From Candidatus Yonathbacteria bacterium (GTDB lineage Bacteria; Patescibacteriota; Minisyncoccia; Phycocordibacterales; UBA1550): a DNA stretch of 5,928 bases. Shown piece by piece: positions 1 through 5,700 of the stretch. The translations under genes were made by a program, and so were the position numbers. The stretch covers positions 1,061-6,988 of the forward strand of contig DNMN01000032.1 in NCBI GenBank assembly GCA_003489395.1, in the 5' to 3' direction. Below the pieces are notes generated by a model, which was not told the DNA's origin, searched no databases, and was given only the letters and a program-made list of their open reading frames with translations. Every line of letters begins with the position of its first letter. Positions within the stretch are counted from its first letter, which is position 1.

Positions 1-476
1 ATCTCTCCCATCGCAATAGCGAAACGCTGAATTGGTGAATTGATTATATTTACGAACATTCCACGGAGCACCTGTAGCGGTGGAATCATAGCAATTGCCA
101 TCATTTCCTCCTTTGTTTTGTACTCTCCGTCAAAAATTCCTCCCATAATTGAGATTGAACCCTTGTCGCGCGCTGTCGTCTGGAAAGCGTAAGTCTCACG
201 TGCTGGAGCCAAAAGGTCCTCTCCGTAAGCTATTGCAAGTTCCCCAGGAAGCTCTGGCATATCGCCCTTTGCTTTTAGGTCGCCTAGAACACGCTTTGCC
301 AAAGTCTTTTTTGTAACAAAGTATCCTACCTTGTCAGCTGAGAGCTTTCTGCGGAGCATCTTGGTCTCAGAAACAGGGAGTGCCTTAAAGTTAACAAAAA
401 CGATTGACTTTGCGTCTGCGAGGCGTTCTTTCATCCCAGCAACAAGTTCTACTTTCTTTTGTTTTGTAATTGCCAT
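1..476 (-). CDS. rplJ: 50S ribosomal protein L10 (C-terminus cut by window edge)
   Basis: Reading the minus strand from ATG at 476 gives 158 uninterrupted residues that match bacterial L10. It opens with MAITKQKKVELVAGMKERL, followed by the SIVFVNFKALPVSET strand region, the basic KMLRRKL helix, the FVTKKTLAKRVL segment and, near the end, IPPLQVLRGMFVNIINSPIQ. L10 is usually 165-175 residues, so only a short tail is missing beyond position 1. L10 forms the base of the ribosomal stalk: it binds 23S rRNA and carries the L7/L12 dimers that recruit translation GTPases. The start is forced, because an in-frame TAA lies two codons upstream. No Shine-Dalgarno motif is visible before the ATG; the 17 nt upstream are AT-rich and preceded by a stable hairpin. 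The gene has its own promoter and an L10-type leader, so autoregulation by free L10(L12) is expected. rplL would normally follow outside the window. Confidence 0.95.
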   Translation of the reverse strand, partial: MAITKQKKVELVAGMKERLADAKSIVFVNFKALPVSETKMLRRKLSADKVGYFVTKKTLAKRVLGDLKAKGDMPELPGELAIAYGEDLLAPARETYAFQTTARDKGSISIMGGIFDGEYKTKEEMMAIAMIPPLQVLRGMFVNIINSPIQRFAIAMGE

Positions 477-493
477 ATTTTATAATTTTGAGT

Positions 494-518
494 GGCCAGA
501 ACGCGGAGCGTTCTGGCC
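494..518 (-). other. GC-rich hairpin in the rplJ 5' untranslated region
   Basis: Two perfect 11-bp arms, GGCCAGAACGC at 494-504 and GCGTTCTGGCC at 508-518, enclose a 3-nt loop. In the rplJ transcript this hairpin sits between the L10 leader and the start codon, ending 17 nt before the ATG. No U-run follows it; the next bases are ACTCAAAATTATAAAAT. It therefore does not look like a terminator. It could set ribosome access to a start that lacks a Shine-Dalgarno motif, or stabilise the mRNA. Confidence 0.7.
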
Positions 519-526
519 GAAAGCCA

Positions 527-544
527 AGTCCTTGGTTAAGGACT
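527..544 (-). other. Small hairpin downstream of the L10 leader core
   Basis: Arms AGTCCTT (527-533) and AAGGACT (538-544) form a 7-bp stem with a 4-nt loop in the rplJ leader transcript. It follows the L10-binding core and precedes the GC-rich hairpin at 494-518. It may be part of the leader's regulatory fold, but no alternative antiterminator pairing is obvious by eye. Confidence 0.55.
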
Positions 545-608
545 ATGAGTCGACCTCCGCAGGAACTTAAGTCACTTTTTTCTGTGACAGCCTACTTCTT
601 CGGGCTTC
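545..608 (-). promoter_or_regulatory. Ribosomal protein L10 leader RNA
   Basis: The minus strand upstream of rplJ shows the hallmarks of the L10 leader, the mRNA element bound by the L10(L12)4 complex. These are a 5' CCGAAGA box, GUAGG (595-591) able to pair with CCUGC (563-559), an inner hairpin GUCAC/GUGAC (588-584 with 575-571) closing an A-rich loop, and the 3' GUUCCUGCGGAGGU segment. The last resembles the conserved CCUGCCGAGGU of the family. It starts a few bases after the predicted -10 box and lies on the rplJ transcript, exactly where this element belongs. The expected role is repression of rplJ (and rplL) when free L10 is in excess. A covariance-model search for the L10 leader family would settle it. 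Confidence 0.85.
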
Positions 609-614
609 GGGCTT

Positions 615-643
615 ATATTAGCGTGTGCTGGTAACGTTGTCAA
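615..643 (-). promoter_or_regulatory. Strong sigma-70-type promoter of rplJ
   Basis: The -35 hexamer TTGACA (643-638) is a perfect consensus, the spacer is exactly 17 nt, and the -10 hexamer is TAATAT (620-615). The predicted start is G608 or A607, directly at the L10 leader. The promoter lies wholly inside the last codons of the mini-ORF at 761-618, whose TAA stop is the first half of the -10 box. Confidence 0.88.
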
Positions 644-761
644 CAGTAATAATAAGGGCGTTCATCTCCCCCAATTTCATTACATTTGACACAGTAACGC
701 CAGCAAGGCCAACGAGAATAATAGCTACAAATCCCATTATTGATTTTAGGACTTCTTTCAT
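618..761 (-). CDS. Putative 47-residue single-helix membrane mini-protein
   Basis: ATG at 761 opens 47 codons ending in TAA at 620-618. The product begins MKEVLKSIMGFVAIILVGLAG and ends VDNVTSTR. Residues about 8-27 form a clear hydrophobic segment behind a short charged N-terminus, so it would be a one-helix membrane peptide. I do not recognise a family. SecE, which can lie near ribosomal-protein genes, does not fit the sequence. There is no Shine-Dalgarno motif; an extended -10 element ends 6 nt before the ATG, which would give a leaderless mRNA. Its 3' end contains the rplJ promoter. The hydrophobic pattern and the well-placed promoter favour a real gene. Its small size and the dual use of its DNA mean it could be chance. 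Confidence 0.45.
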   Translation of the reverse strand: MKEVLKSIMGFVAIILVGLAGVTVSNVMKLGEMNALIITVDNVTSTR

Positions 762-767
762 TGTTTG

Positions 768-776
768 ATTATAACA
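768..776 (-). promoter_or_regulatory. Extended -10 promoter (TGTTATAAT)
   Basis: The minus strand reads TGTTATAAT, a perfect extended -10 (TGn plus TATAAT at 773-768). No good -35 box is visible 16-18 nt upstream, as is typical for this promoter class. The start predicted by the usual 7-nt offset is position 761, the A of the mini-ORF's ATG. It could instead be an upstream second promoter for rplJ. Confidence 0.6.
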
Positions 777-796
777 CGATTTTAAGAAACATTACT

Positions 797-817
797 TACA
801 TAGGCCTCGCCTATGTA
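797..817 (-). repeat. Palindromic hairpin repeat, copy 1
   Basis: Arms TACATAGGC (797-805) and GCCTATGTA (809-817) pair perfectly over 9 bp around a CTC loop (GAG on the minus strand). The 17-base core CATAGGCCTCGCCTATG is identical in the two copies at 5743-5767 and 5787-5813. This copy lies between the terminator of the 164-residue gene and the promoter of the mini-ORF. It is nearly symmetric, so strand is arbitrary. It may be a bidirectional terminator or a dispersed REP-like element. Confidence 0.8.
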
Positions 818-825
818 GTCTTACA

Positions 826-878
826 AAAGACAGCCAAAACCCGACTTTTTCGAGAAAAGTCGGGTTTTGGCTGTCTTT
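826..878 (-). terminator. 24-bp stem terminator after the 164-residue gene
   Basis: Positions 826-849 pair perfectly with 855-878 around a 5-nt loop (TCGAG as read on the plus strand), an unbroken 24-bp stem. On the minus strand it begins 15 nt after the stop codon of the 1388-894 gene and runs directly into TTTT then GTAAG, which fits intrinsic termination. The T-rich flank on the plus side is short, so termination in that direction is possible but weaker. This is the strongest inverted repeat in the window. Confidence 0.85.
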
Positions 879-893
879 ATAAGGTTCCTACGG

Positions 894-1388
894 CTATTTT
901 TGAAGGAGGATCTTCGCTATATTTTGCTGTGTTCCACAGTCCATAAGCAATGTAGCTGGCAGTGTAGTGCTGGAAAGTCTTACTATCTTGAAGCCATACC
1001 CCTCAATTGAATACGCCGTGCTTCCAATCTTGATGTTTCTAGTTTTGGCTGAGCGGTTGTCAATCATGATGCTTGTGCCGTTTTTATACATCACATTGTT
1101 TGGAGAAACCTGACAAAAATCAGCACCGCTAAGCTGGAGGCGGAGGTTATCTTTGTAGGTTTCCAGTGCTTTCTGGTAACTCATTGTTACCGGCTGGCTG
1201 GCAACTGGCACCGGCGCAGTCGTCTTTTTCACCGTCGTGGTAGCTTTTGCTACTACTGTAGTAGTGGTGGCTGTTTGGTTCCACGTTTCCGTCCCGGAAG
1301 GCTTATTAAACGCAGACAATGCAAACCACCCAATCACAACAATCGCGATGATTATTATCAGTGTTTTTTTGGTAATGACATTTCCCAT
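894..1388 (-). CDS. Membrane-anchored protein with Thr-rich stalk, function unknown
   Basis: 164 residues. After MGNVITKK comes one strong membrane helix (about residues 9-26), then a Thr/Lys/Ala/Pro-rich low-complexity stalk (38-68), then an outward-facing domain (about 69-164). That domain has a short amphipathic helix (YQKALETYKDNLRLQL) followed by alternating beta-type segments (MIDNRSAKTRNIKIG, YSIEGYGFKIVRL). Two cysteines, C92 and C151, could form a disulfide. The pattern of an N-terminal anchor, a Thr stalk and a small beta-rich head is common in Patescibacteria, and the head may be a beta-sandwich. I do not recognise a named family and see no catalytic motif. No Shine-Dalgarno precedes the ATG, and an extended -10 element lies about 48-56 nt upstream. 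It is a single-gene unit bounded by the hairpin at 1483-1504 upstream and the 24-bp terminator downstream. Confidence 0.85.
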   Translation of the reverse strand: MGNVITKKTLIIIIAIVVIGWFALSAFNKPSGTETWNQTATTTTVVAKATTTVKKTTAPVPVASQPVTMSYQKALETYKDNLRLQLSGADFCQVSPNNVMYKNGTSIMIDNRSAKTRNIKIGSTAYSIEGYGFKIVRLSSTTLPATLLMDCGTQQNIAKILLQK

Positions 1389-1435
1389 ATTATTAAAAAT
1401 GATTAACTTTAACTTAATTATTAAAAGCTATGATA

Positions 1436-1444
1436 ATTGTACCA
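1436..1444 (-). promoter_or_regulatory. Extended -10 promoter (TGGTACAAT) of the 164-residue gene
   Basis: The minus strand carries TGG followed by TACAAT (1441-1436), an extended -10 pattern. The predicted start near 1429 gives a leader of about 40 nt before the ATG at 1388. No convincing -35 hexamer is present. A small inverted repeat, TAGGG/CCCTA at 1451-1464, lies just upstream of the -10 region and a DnaA-box 9-mer lies about 30 nt upstream of it. Confidence 0.45.
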
Positions 1445-1470
1445 ATCGCATAGGGAATCCCCTAGTCATG

Positions 1471-1482
1471 CTGTGGATAACT
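1471..1482 (-). promoter_or_regulatory. DnaA-box-like 12-mer, copy A
   Basis: The minus strand reads AGTTATCCACAG, which contains the perfect DnaA box TTATCCACA (1480-1472). The same 12-mer recurs at 5731-5742, also intergenic, in the same orientation, and at a similar distance upstream of a predicted -10 element. It may bind DnaA or another regulator. A single box is not an origin. Confidence 0.5.
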
Positions 1483-1504
1483 CGAAAAAGGGTAGTCCTT
1501 TTCG
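1483..1504 (-). terminator. Weak hairpin terminator after the phospholipase C-like gene
   Basis: Starting 2 nt after the TAG stop, the minus strand has CGAAAAGG, loop ACTAC, then CCTTTTTCG. This is a stem of about 8 bp with one bulged T. The T-run is part of the stem, so it is a modest intrinsic terminator. It can also form on the plus strand. Confidence 0.45.
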
Positions 1505-1506
1505 CT

Positions 1507-4500
1507 CTATGGATAGCCGACTATATTATCTGCTTCGCTTGTTCCATTGTCGTGAATATACACATCACTAATAATGGCGCTATCAGCCGAGGAAACATCC
1601 ACTCCAACTGCATTTCCTGCAACTTCCCCGCCTGTAATTACTATTGATTCTACTGTTGATGTGACTATCGTCCACAAACCGCTATACGAACCATCGTCTG
1701 TAAAAACGTCTTCCACAAAAGAACTGGTCAGGATGCCGCTGCCAGCAAATCCTGAAACCGTTGCATTGGTGATTGTTGCCGTACCACCCTGCACTTCTAT
1801 CCCATCCCCTGTTCCGTCCTTAATCACTGTATTTGAAATAGTCGAGATTGAATCATAAAGCCCAATGCCGTCGTTCAAGACATTTTTAATTGTAGAACTT
1901 GCAATCAATATTGTACCTCCTTCTGCAGAGACCCCGCTCCAGCCCACCACGTCTTCAATTGTTGAATTAATAATGGTCGACGAAGAATTGTAAAGATACA
2001 TACCGTTCTCCATGGTATCACTCACGGTTGAACTTGCGATTAACACATTAGAAGAATATGCTGATACTCCTTCTGCGATAGTATTGCGAATCGTTGAGTT
2101 TGTAATCGATACATTTGAACCATAGGCTTCAATACCAGCATTCGCCCAATCGTAAGCACCATCAATTATCGTCGAACCAACATTTAGAGTCACTCCATCA
2201 GATACGTCTATGGCAGCACCATCTATTGTGTCAATGATTGTTGACGATGCAATTGAAACAAAACCACCATTATACGCCCATACTGGCTCCTCTTCCGTAT
2301 TTTTAAAGTTTGTATTTTCGATGGTCACGGTATTTTTACCGTCACTTTCAACACCGCTATAATTATCCACAAATTGTGAGTCCTGTATGCTGAGTTTTGC
2401 GCCGTCTGTAAGCATTATTCCATTAGTGCTTTCCATTCGCACATATGACATTGTGCTAGTACTCGCACCTGCTGAGAAATGTATGCCGCCGATCTGGTTA
2501 TTTGGAAAAAATGAATTAAATACGATTGGATTTTCTGAAGTGCCCTTGGCGTCTAGTGTCCCTTCAATAATAATCTGTTTTTCATCCCATTGACCGCCAT
2601 AAAATGATATCGTAACTCCGGGCTCAATTGTAAGTGTGCTTGATGCATCTACATACACATTCCCGCCATCTGGAATGACATACACCTCTTCGTCGGCAGT
2701 CAAAGTAAAATCTTCGGTAATATTTTGGCCCTTGTTAACGAGAGTACTTATTGAATTTTGAGCGCCTGGGGTTCCTCCTATTGCATTTCCGTCTGCATCA
2801 GTGCCATTCTTTATAAACCCTTTAGTAAAACACTCTCTCGTATCTTTAAACTGCTTATCAAGCTTGCGATAGCAGTCATATCTTTCTTGCTGTGTTCGTG
2901 TGTCCCCAAGATTGGTACTCCAATTTTCTGGGTCTGTGCCGGGTTCTCGGGAGGAATAACGTTCCATTGTTTGCCTTGTGGAAGTCGCGCCAGCTACCCA
3001 TTCACCATCGGGAGTTTGGTCAAAAACGACAGCGTCATGAGAAAGTGTCAGCTGTTCGCCAGAATTATTCAATGCGCCCGTTGTGGTTGCATGCGCTTCC
3101 ACGTCCTTAACAACGGAGTTATCCGTACGTTCAAAAATTAAATATTCATGTGGTTTAATCGTGCCAGCAAGTTTTACGTGCGGTGTGCCGTCTTTTGCAT
3201 TAAGTTCCCATTGCGAGAGGTCAATTGTACGTGAGGTGTTATTTTTAATTTCAAACCATTCATCATTTGGTGATGCGACTGTCCCCATCCATGCAATTTC
3301 ATTGATTGCTATTGGGATTGTGGCTACTGAAACTGCTTGCGTGCTTGTGGCGCTTGGGTTTCCTTCAGAATCAATTGCGACCACTTCAAACGTATAGTCT
3401 GAAAAGTCCTTGATCGTTATATCGTGTGAACTGTCAGTAGTTGTCGCAAATTCACCATTTTTGTTGATTAAATAATGGTCAGCACCCTCAACTGCTGGCC
3501 ACTCAAAACGAACTGTTGTTGTAGCAAGGAGGCACCCGTCGGTTGCGAGGGTTTGCGCGCATTGAGGGGCAGATAACGCGGGCGCGGCCAAGGCCGCGCC
3601 AGTAGCTTCTATTGCTTCCTCAACAACTATTATCTCCTCCACCCCAGAAGTCGACGTTTGTGAACCAAGCACTTGCGATGTCGCCCCTCCCACAAACGCC
3701 CCCACAAACACAAGCTTTGGCGCATTTGTCCCCGCCTGCACCTTCGGCTCAAAAATAAAAACAGTTTGAGGTTGTGGTGAAATCGAATCACTGACTGCAA
3801 ACGTCGGTCCAAGCATCTGGCTCTGCGGATTAACTGGGGTATTAAGAAGATCAGTAGCTGTTTGCTGGATTATCGTCAACCCTTCTCCCGCTTTTCGTGC
3901 TACATAATTACCTCCAGCAACTGCAGTATCCTTGACTGCTCCTGCTGTAGCAACTGTAGCAAATTGACCAATATTTACCGCTACAGTACCTTCTTGTGTT
4001 ACAAAACTGCCTGCAAATGCAAGCCCGCTACCGATCGGCCTTAAAACATACCTTTTAAACGGACTCAGTAAATTATCTTGTACAATAAATACAGCGCCAC
4101 TCCATACAAGACCAATAAATCCCTTTTGGGAAATTGATTGCGCAATTTCGGCGTTTGCCTGTGCATCTGCTTGTTGCCTTTTGAGAAGTTCCGCATTATA
4201 TAATACACGCGCCTTCTCACCTTCATTGAAAAAAAGTTCAATCACACCTGCGCCACTTGGAATAATCTGCCGTGAGAGCCGACTAAAGTACGAGGAAAGG
4301 ATTGAGGAATCGTCAGAATCGCTTAAGACATCGACAATAACTCCTTGATTTTCTGATTTTTTAACCAAAACGACTTGTTCGTCAAGAATTTTATCAGTCC
4401 CATATCCATACCCTTCACTATACTTGAGTATTTTTGGTTCTTGGTAAATATCCTCGCTATAAATCGTATCCCTACTAAAAAAACTCTTATTTGAATAACT

Positions 4501-5085
4501 CGCAAGAAAATCAAAATATTCGCCAACATTTGGGAAGAGCTTTGGTGTAACACCTGACTCCGCAAGTTCCAGCGCAAACCCCTGCATCGTCTGGCGGTTC
4601 TTGTTCTTCATACCCCAGTCCTCATATGGACTATGTCCGCCCATATTTTGGTCGAGAAACGGCAAATGCTGATCATTTCTCGTGTGGTCAGGCACTCCCA
4701 TGTCTTCGACGAGGTGAAGAATATGGCCAAGCCCTGCAAACGCCGTTTGCATATCGCCACGCGCATATGCCACTATCGTCTTTTTCCATGAATAGTCATT
4801 GGCAACAGTATCAATTGTCGCCCAATCTTTTGCCGTGCGTCCACCCTCAATGCCGATGTTGCGCACTGGATCATAAAAATGGTTAAGTGCACGTGACGCA
4901 GGATTATCCTCATCCACCGCGCCATTGATTATAAGCTCCTTGTCTGTCGACGATATCTTTTTTACCGATTTAATATTGTAAAACTCAACGACCTGGTCGG
5001 TAAGGCTAGCGTGTGTTTGTGTCGGCTCATACGCAAAGGTGGTAAATGGTAGCACAAACAAAAGAATGTAAGTAAAAAATTTCAT
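1507..5085 (-). CDS. Secreted zinc-dependent phospholipase C-like domain fused to FnIII, lamin-tail and beta-helix modules
   Basis: 1192 residues. Residues 1-18 are a signal peptide (MKFFTYILLFVLPFTTFA). Residues 19-288 match zinc-dependent phospholipase C of the Bacillus cereus PLC/clostridial alpha-toxin family. The candidate metal ligands are H25, D58 (GAVDEDNP), H69 (HFYDP), H124, D128, H134 (HLVEDMGVPDH), H151 and E155 (HSPYE), with the family spacing HxxxDx5H...HxxxE. The final Glu favours PLC over S1/P1 nuclease, which has Asp there. The domain ends with YFSRLSRQIIPSGAGVIELFF, as PLCs do. Residues 297-320 are Ala/Gln-rich, and 321-500 are hydrophobic and Gly/Ala-rich. Residues 505-588 look like fibronectin III, 590-715 are a lamin-tail domain (INEIAWMG, DEWFEIKN), and 785-1192 form a right-handed beta-helix with 22-residue rungs. 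It probably hydrolyses phospholipids outside the cell, with the other modules binding surfaces; activity is inferred. GGAG precedes the ATG by 8 nt, inside the upstream gene, so the two are coupled. Confidence 0.88.
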   Translation of the reverse strand: MKFFTYILLFVLPFTTFAYEPTQTHASLTDQVVEFYNIKSVKKISSTDKELIINGAVDEDNPASRALNHFYDPVRNIGIEGGRTAKDWATIDTVANDYSWKKTIVAYARGDMQTAFAGLGHILHLVEDMGVPDHTRNDQHLPFLDQNMGGHSPYEDWGMKNKNRQTMQGFALELAESGVTPKLFPNVGEYFDFLASYSNKSFFSRDTIYSEDIYQEPKILKYSEGYGYGTDKILDEQVVLVKKSENQGVIVDVLSDSDDSSILSSYFSRLSRQIIPSGAGVIELFFNEGEKARVLYNAELLKRQQADAQANAEIAQSISQKGFIGLVWSGAVFIVQDNLLSPFKRYVLRPIGSGLAFAGSFVTQEGTVAVNIGQFATVATAGAVKDTAVAGGNYVARKAGEGLTIIQQTATDLLNTPVNPQSQMLGPTFAVSDSISPQPQTVFIFEPKVQAGTNAPKLVFVGAFVGGATSQVLGSQTSTSGVEEIIVVEEAIEATGAALAAPALSAPQCAQTLATDGCLLATTTVRFEWPAVEGADHYLINKNGEFATTTDSSHDITIKDFSDYTFEVVAIDSEGNPSATSTQAVSVATIPIAINEIAWMGTVASPNDEWFEIKNNTSRTIDLSQWELNAKDGTPHVKLAGTIKPHEYLIFERTDNSVVKDVEAHATTTGALNNSGEQLTLSHDAVVFDQTPDGEWVAGATSTRQTMERYSSREPGTDPENWSTNLGDTRTQQERYDCYRKLDKQFKDTRECFTKGFIKNGTDADGNAIGGTPGAQNSISTLVNKGQNITEDFTLTADEEVYVIPDGGNVYVDASSTLTIEPGVTISFYGGQWDEKQIIIEGTLDAKGTSENPIVFNSFFPNNQIGGIHFSAGASTSTMSYVRMESTNGIMLTDGAKLSIQDSQFVDNYSGVESDGKNTVTIENTNFKNTEEEPVWAYNGGFVSIASSTIIDTIDGAAIDVSDGVTLNVGSTIIDGAYDWANAGIEAYGSNVSITNSTIRNTIAEGVSAYSSNVLIASSTVSDTMENGMYLYNSSSTIINSTIEDVVGWSGVSAEGGTILIASSTIKNVLNDGIGLYDSISTISNTVIKDGTGDGIEVQGGTATITNATVSGFAGSGILTSSFVEDVFTDDGSYSGLWTIVTSTVESIVITGGEVAGNAVGVDVSSADSAIISDVYIHDNGTSEADNIVGYP

Positions 5086-5088
5086 AAT

Positions 5089-5673
5089 TTATTCTCCAAT
5101 CTTCCAAATGTTCGCGTAACTGTTAAAACTAAAACTTTCAGACCTCAAACTTTTCTCACCAGCAGGAACCAGAATTTTTTCACTCCTTCCTTTGACACCT
5201 AGAACTCTGTCCTCCGTCGAAACATAGTAATAGGAAATGGTGCACCGATCCATTTGATCATTGCATTTTTTAATTCCATTTTTCATTAAATCAACATAGA
5301 ACTCAAGTGACTGTTGCACGTTTCCGTTTTCCATCGATATCTTTCTCAAAAAATTTAACTCCTCTTCCTGCTTCTCTAACACATAATACTTGCTTGCCTT
5401 TTCAATATCCCCTGCCTTGAGCGCGTTAATAAAAAGATCGATAGTTTCTTCCAGAGTCTTCCCTCCATCAGTATCTGCCGCATACCGAGCCCTCATTTCG
5501 TCTATATATTTTTGAAGCGCTTGCTCGTATTTCTGTGATTGCCAATCACGAATTTTTTCATTGAGTTTCTCTGTGTTGTTCCCTACCCAAATAAGCACCC
5601 CGAAAACAATTACGAATGTCAACCCTAACAACATCAGTATTTTCTTCACATTCGTTTTTACATTTTCGTTCAT
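5089..5673 (-). CDS. Membrane-anchored protein with NTF2-like/DUF4878-like outer domain
   Basis: 194 residues. A short basic N-terminus (MNENVKTNVKK) is followed by one membrane helix (about 12-30), so the rest probably faces outward. Residues 34-65 are charged and helical, possibly a short coiled coil. From about residue 73, TLEETIDLFINALKAGDIEK then ASKYYV resembles the opening helix of NTF2-like or DUF4878-type domains, and the protein ends in a beta strand with ANIWKIGE, the usual final Trp-containing strand of that fold. C137 and C144 (CX6C) sit between two strands and could form a disulfide. The family assignment is by eye and tentative. The start is forced: an in-frame TAA lies four codons upstream. 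AAGGGA, 5 nt before the ATG, is a weak ribosome-binding site. The stop is 3 nt before the phospholipase C-like gene, so this is probably an accessory, anchor or immunity-type partner in the same operon. Confidence 0.85.
   Translation of the reverse strand: MNENVKTNVKKILMLLGLTFVIVFGVLIWVGNNTEKLNEKIRDWQSQKYEQALQKYIDEMRARYAADTDGGKTLEETIDLFINALKAGDIEKASKYYVLEKQEEELNFLRKISMENGNVQQSLEFYVDLMKNGIKKCNDQMDRCTISYYYVSTEDRVLGVKGRSEKILVPAGEKSLRSESFSFNSYANIWKIGE
5094..5097 (-). promoter_or_regulatory. Shine-Dalgarno (GGAG) for the phospholipase C-like gene
   Basis: GGAG lies 8 nt before the ATG at 5085, inside the last codons (ATT GGA GAA TAA) of the upstream gene. It is the clearest ribosome-binding site in the window. 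It supports both the chosen start and translational coupling across the 3-nt gap. Confidence 0.75.
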
Positions 5674-5700
5674 ATAATTCCCTTAATTCTACCAACCCCC

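Noticed and set aside
494..518. GC-rich hairpin as a transcription attenuator of rplJ
   Set aside because: No U-run follows on the minus strand, and no competing antiterminator pairing was seen.
331..570. Plus-strand 79-codon frame across the rplJ start and leader
   Set aside because: It is antisense to rplJ and the L10 leader, both strongly supported; low-complexity shadow frame.
618..761. Mini-ORF as SecE
   Set aside because: SecE can sit near ribosomal-protein genes and is a small one-helix protein, but the conserved amphipathic region and Trp-Pro segment before its helix are absent.
1451..1464. TAGGG/CCCTA inverted repeat as a fourth member of the hairpin family
   Set aside because: The stem is only 5 bp with a different loop and it lacks the GGCCTCGCC core. 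At most it is a small operator-like palindrome.
1237..1858. Plus-strand open frames opposite the 164-residue gene and the end of the large gene (1237-1647, 1574-1858)
   Set aside because: They lie antisense to well-supported minus-strand genes, show no domain, signal or ribosome-binding site, and have composition typical of shadow frames.
1507..2730. Beta-helix as a pectate lyase or other polysaccharide lyase
   Set aside because: No cluster of Asp/Arg/Lys catalytic residues is visible on successive rungs. Rung repeats alone do not indicate an enzyme.
2387..3397. Plus-strand and other-frame open frames within the large gene
   Set aside because: All overlap a 1192-residue frame with coherent domains. 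None has an independent start signal or recognisable content.
1507..5085. N-terminal domain as S1/P1 nuclease
   Set aside because: This is the same superfamily, but the HFYDP motif, the GAVDEDNP motif and Glu (not Asp) as the final ligand match phospholipase C better. A profile search should still compare both.
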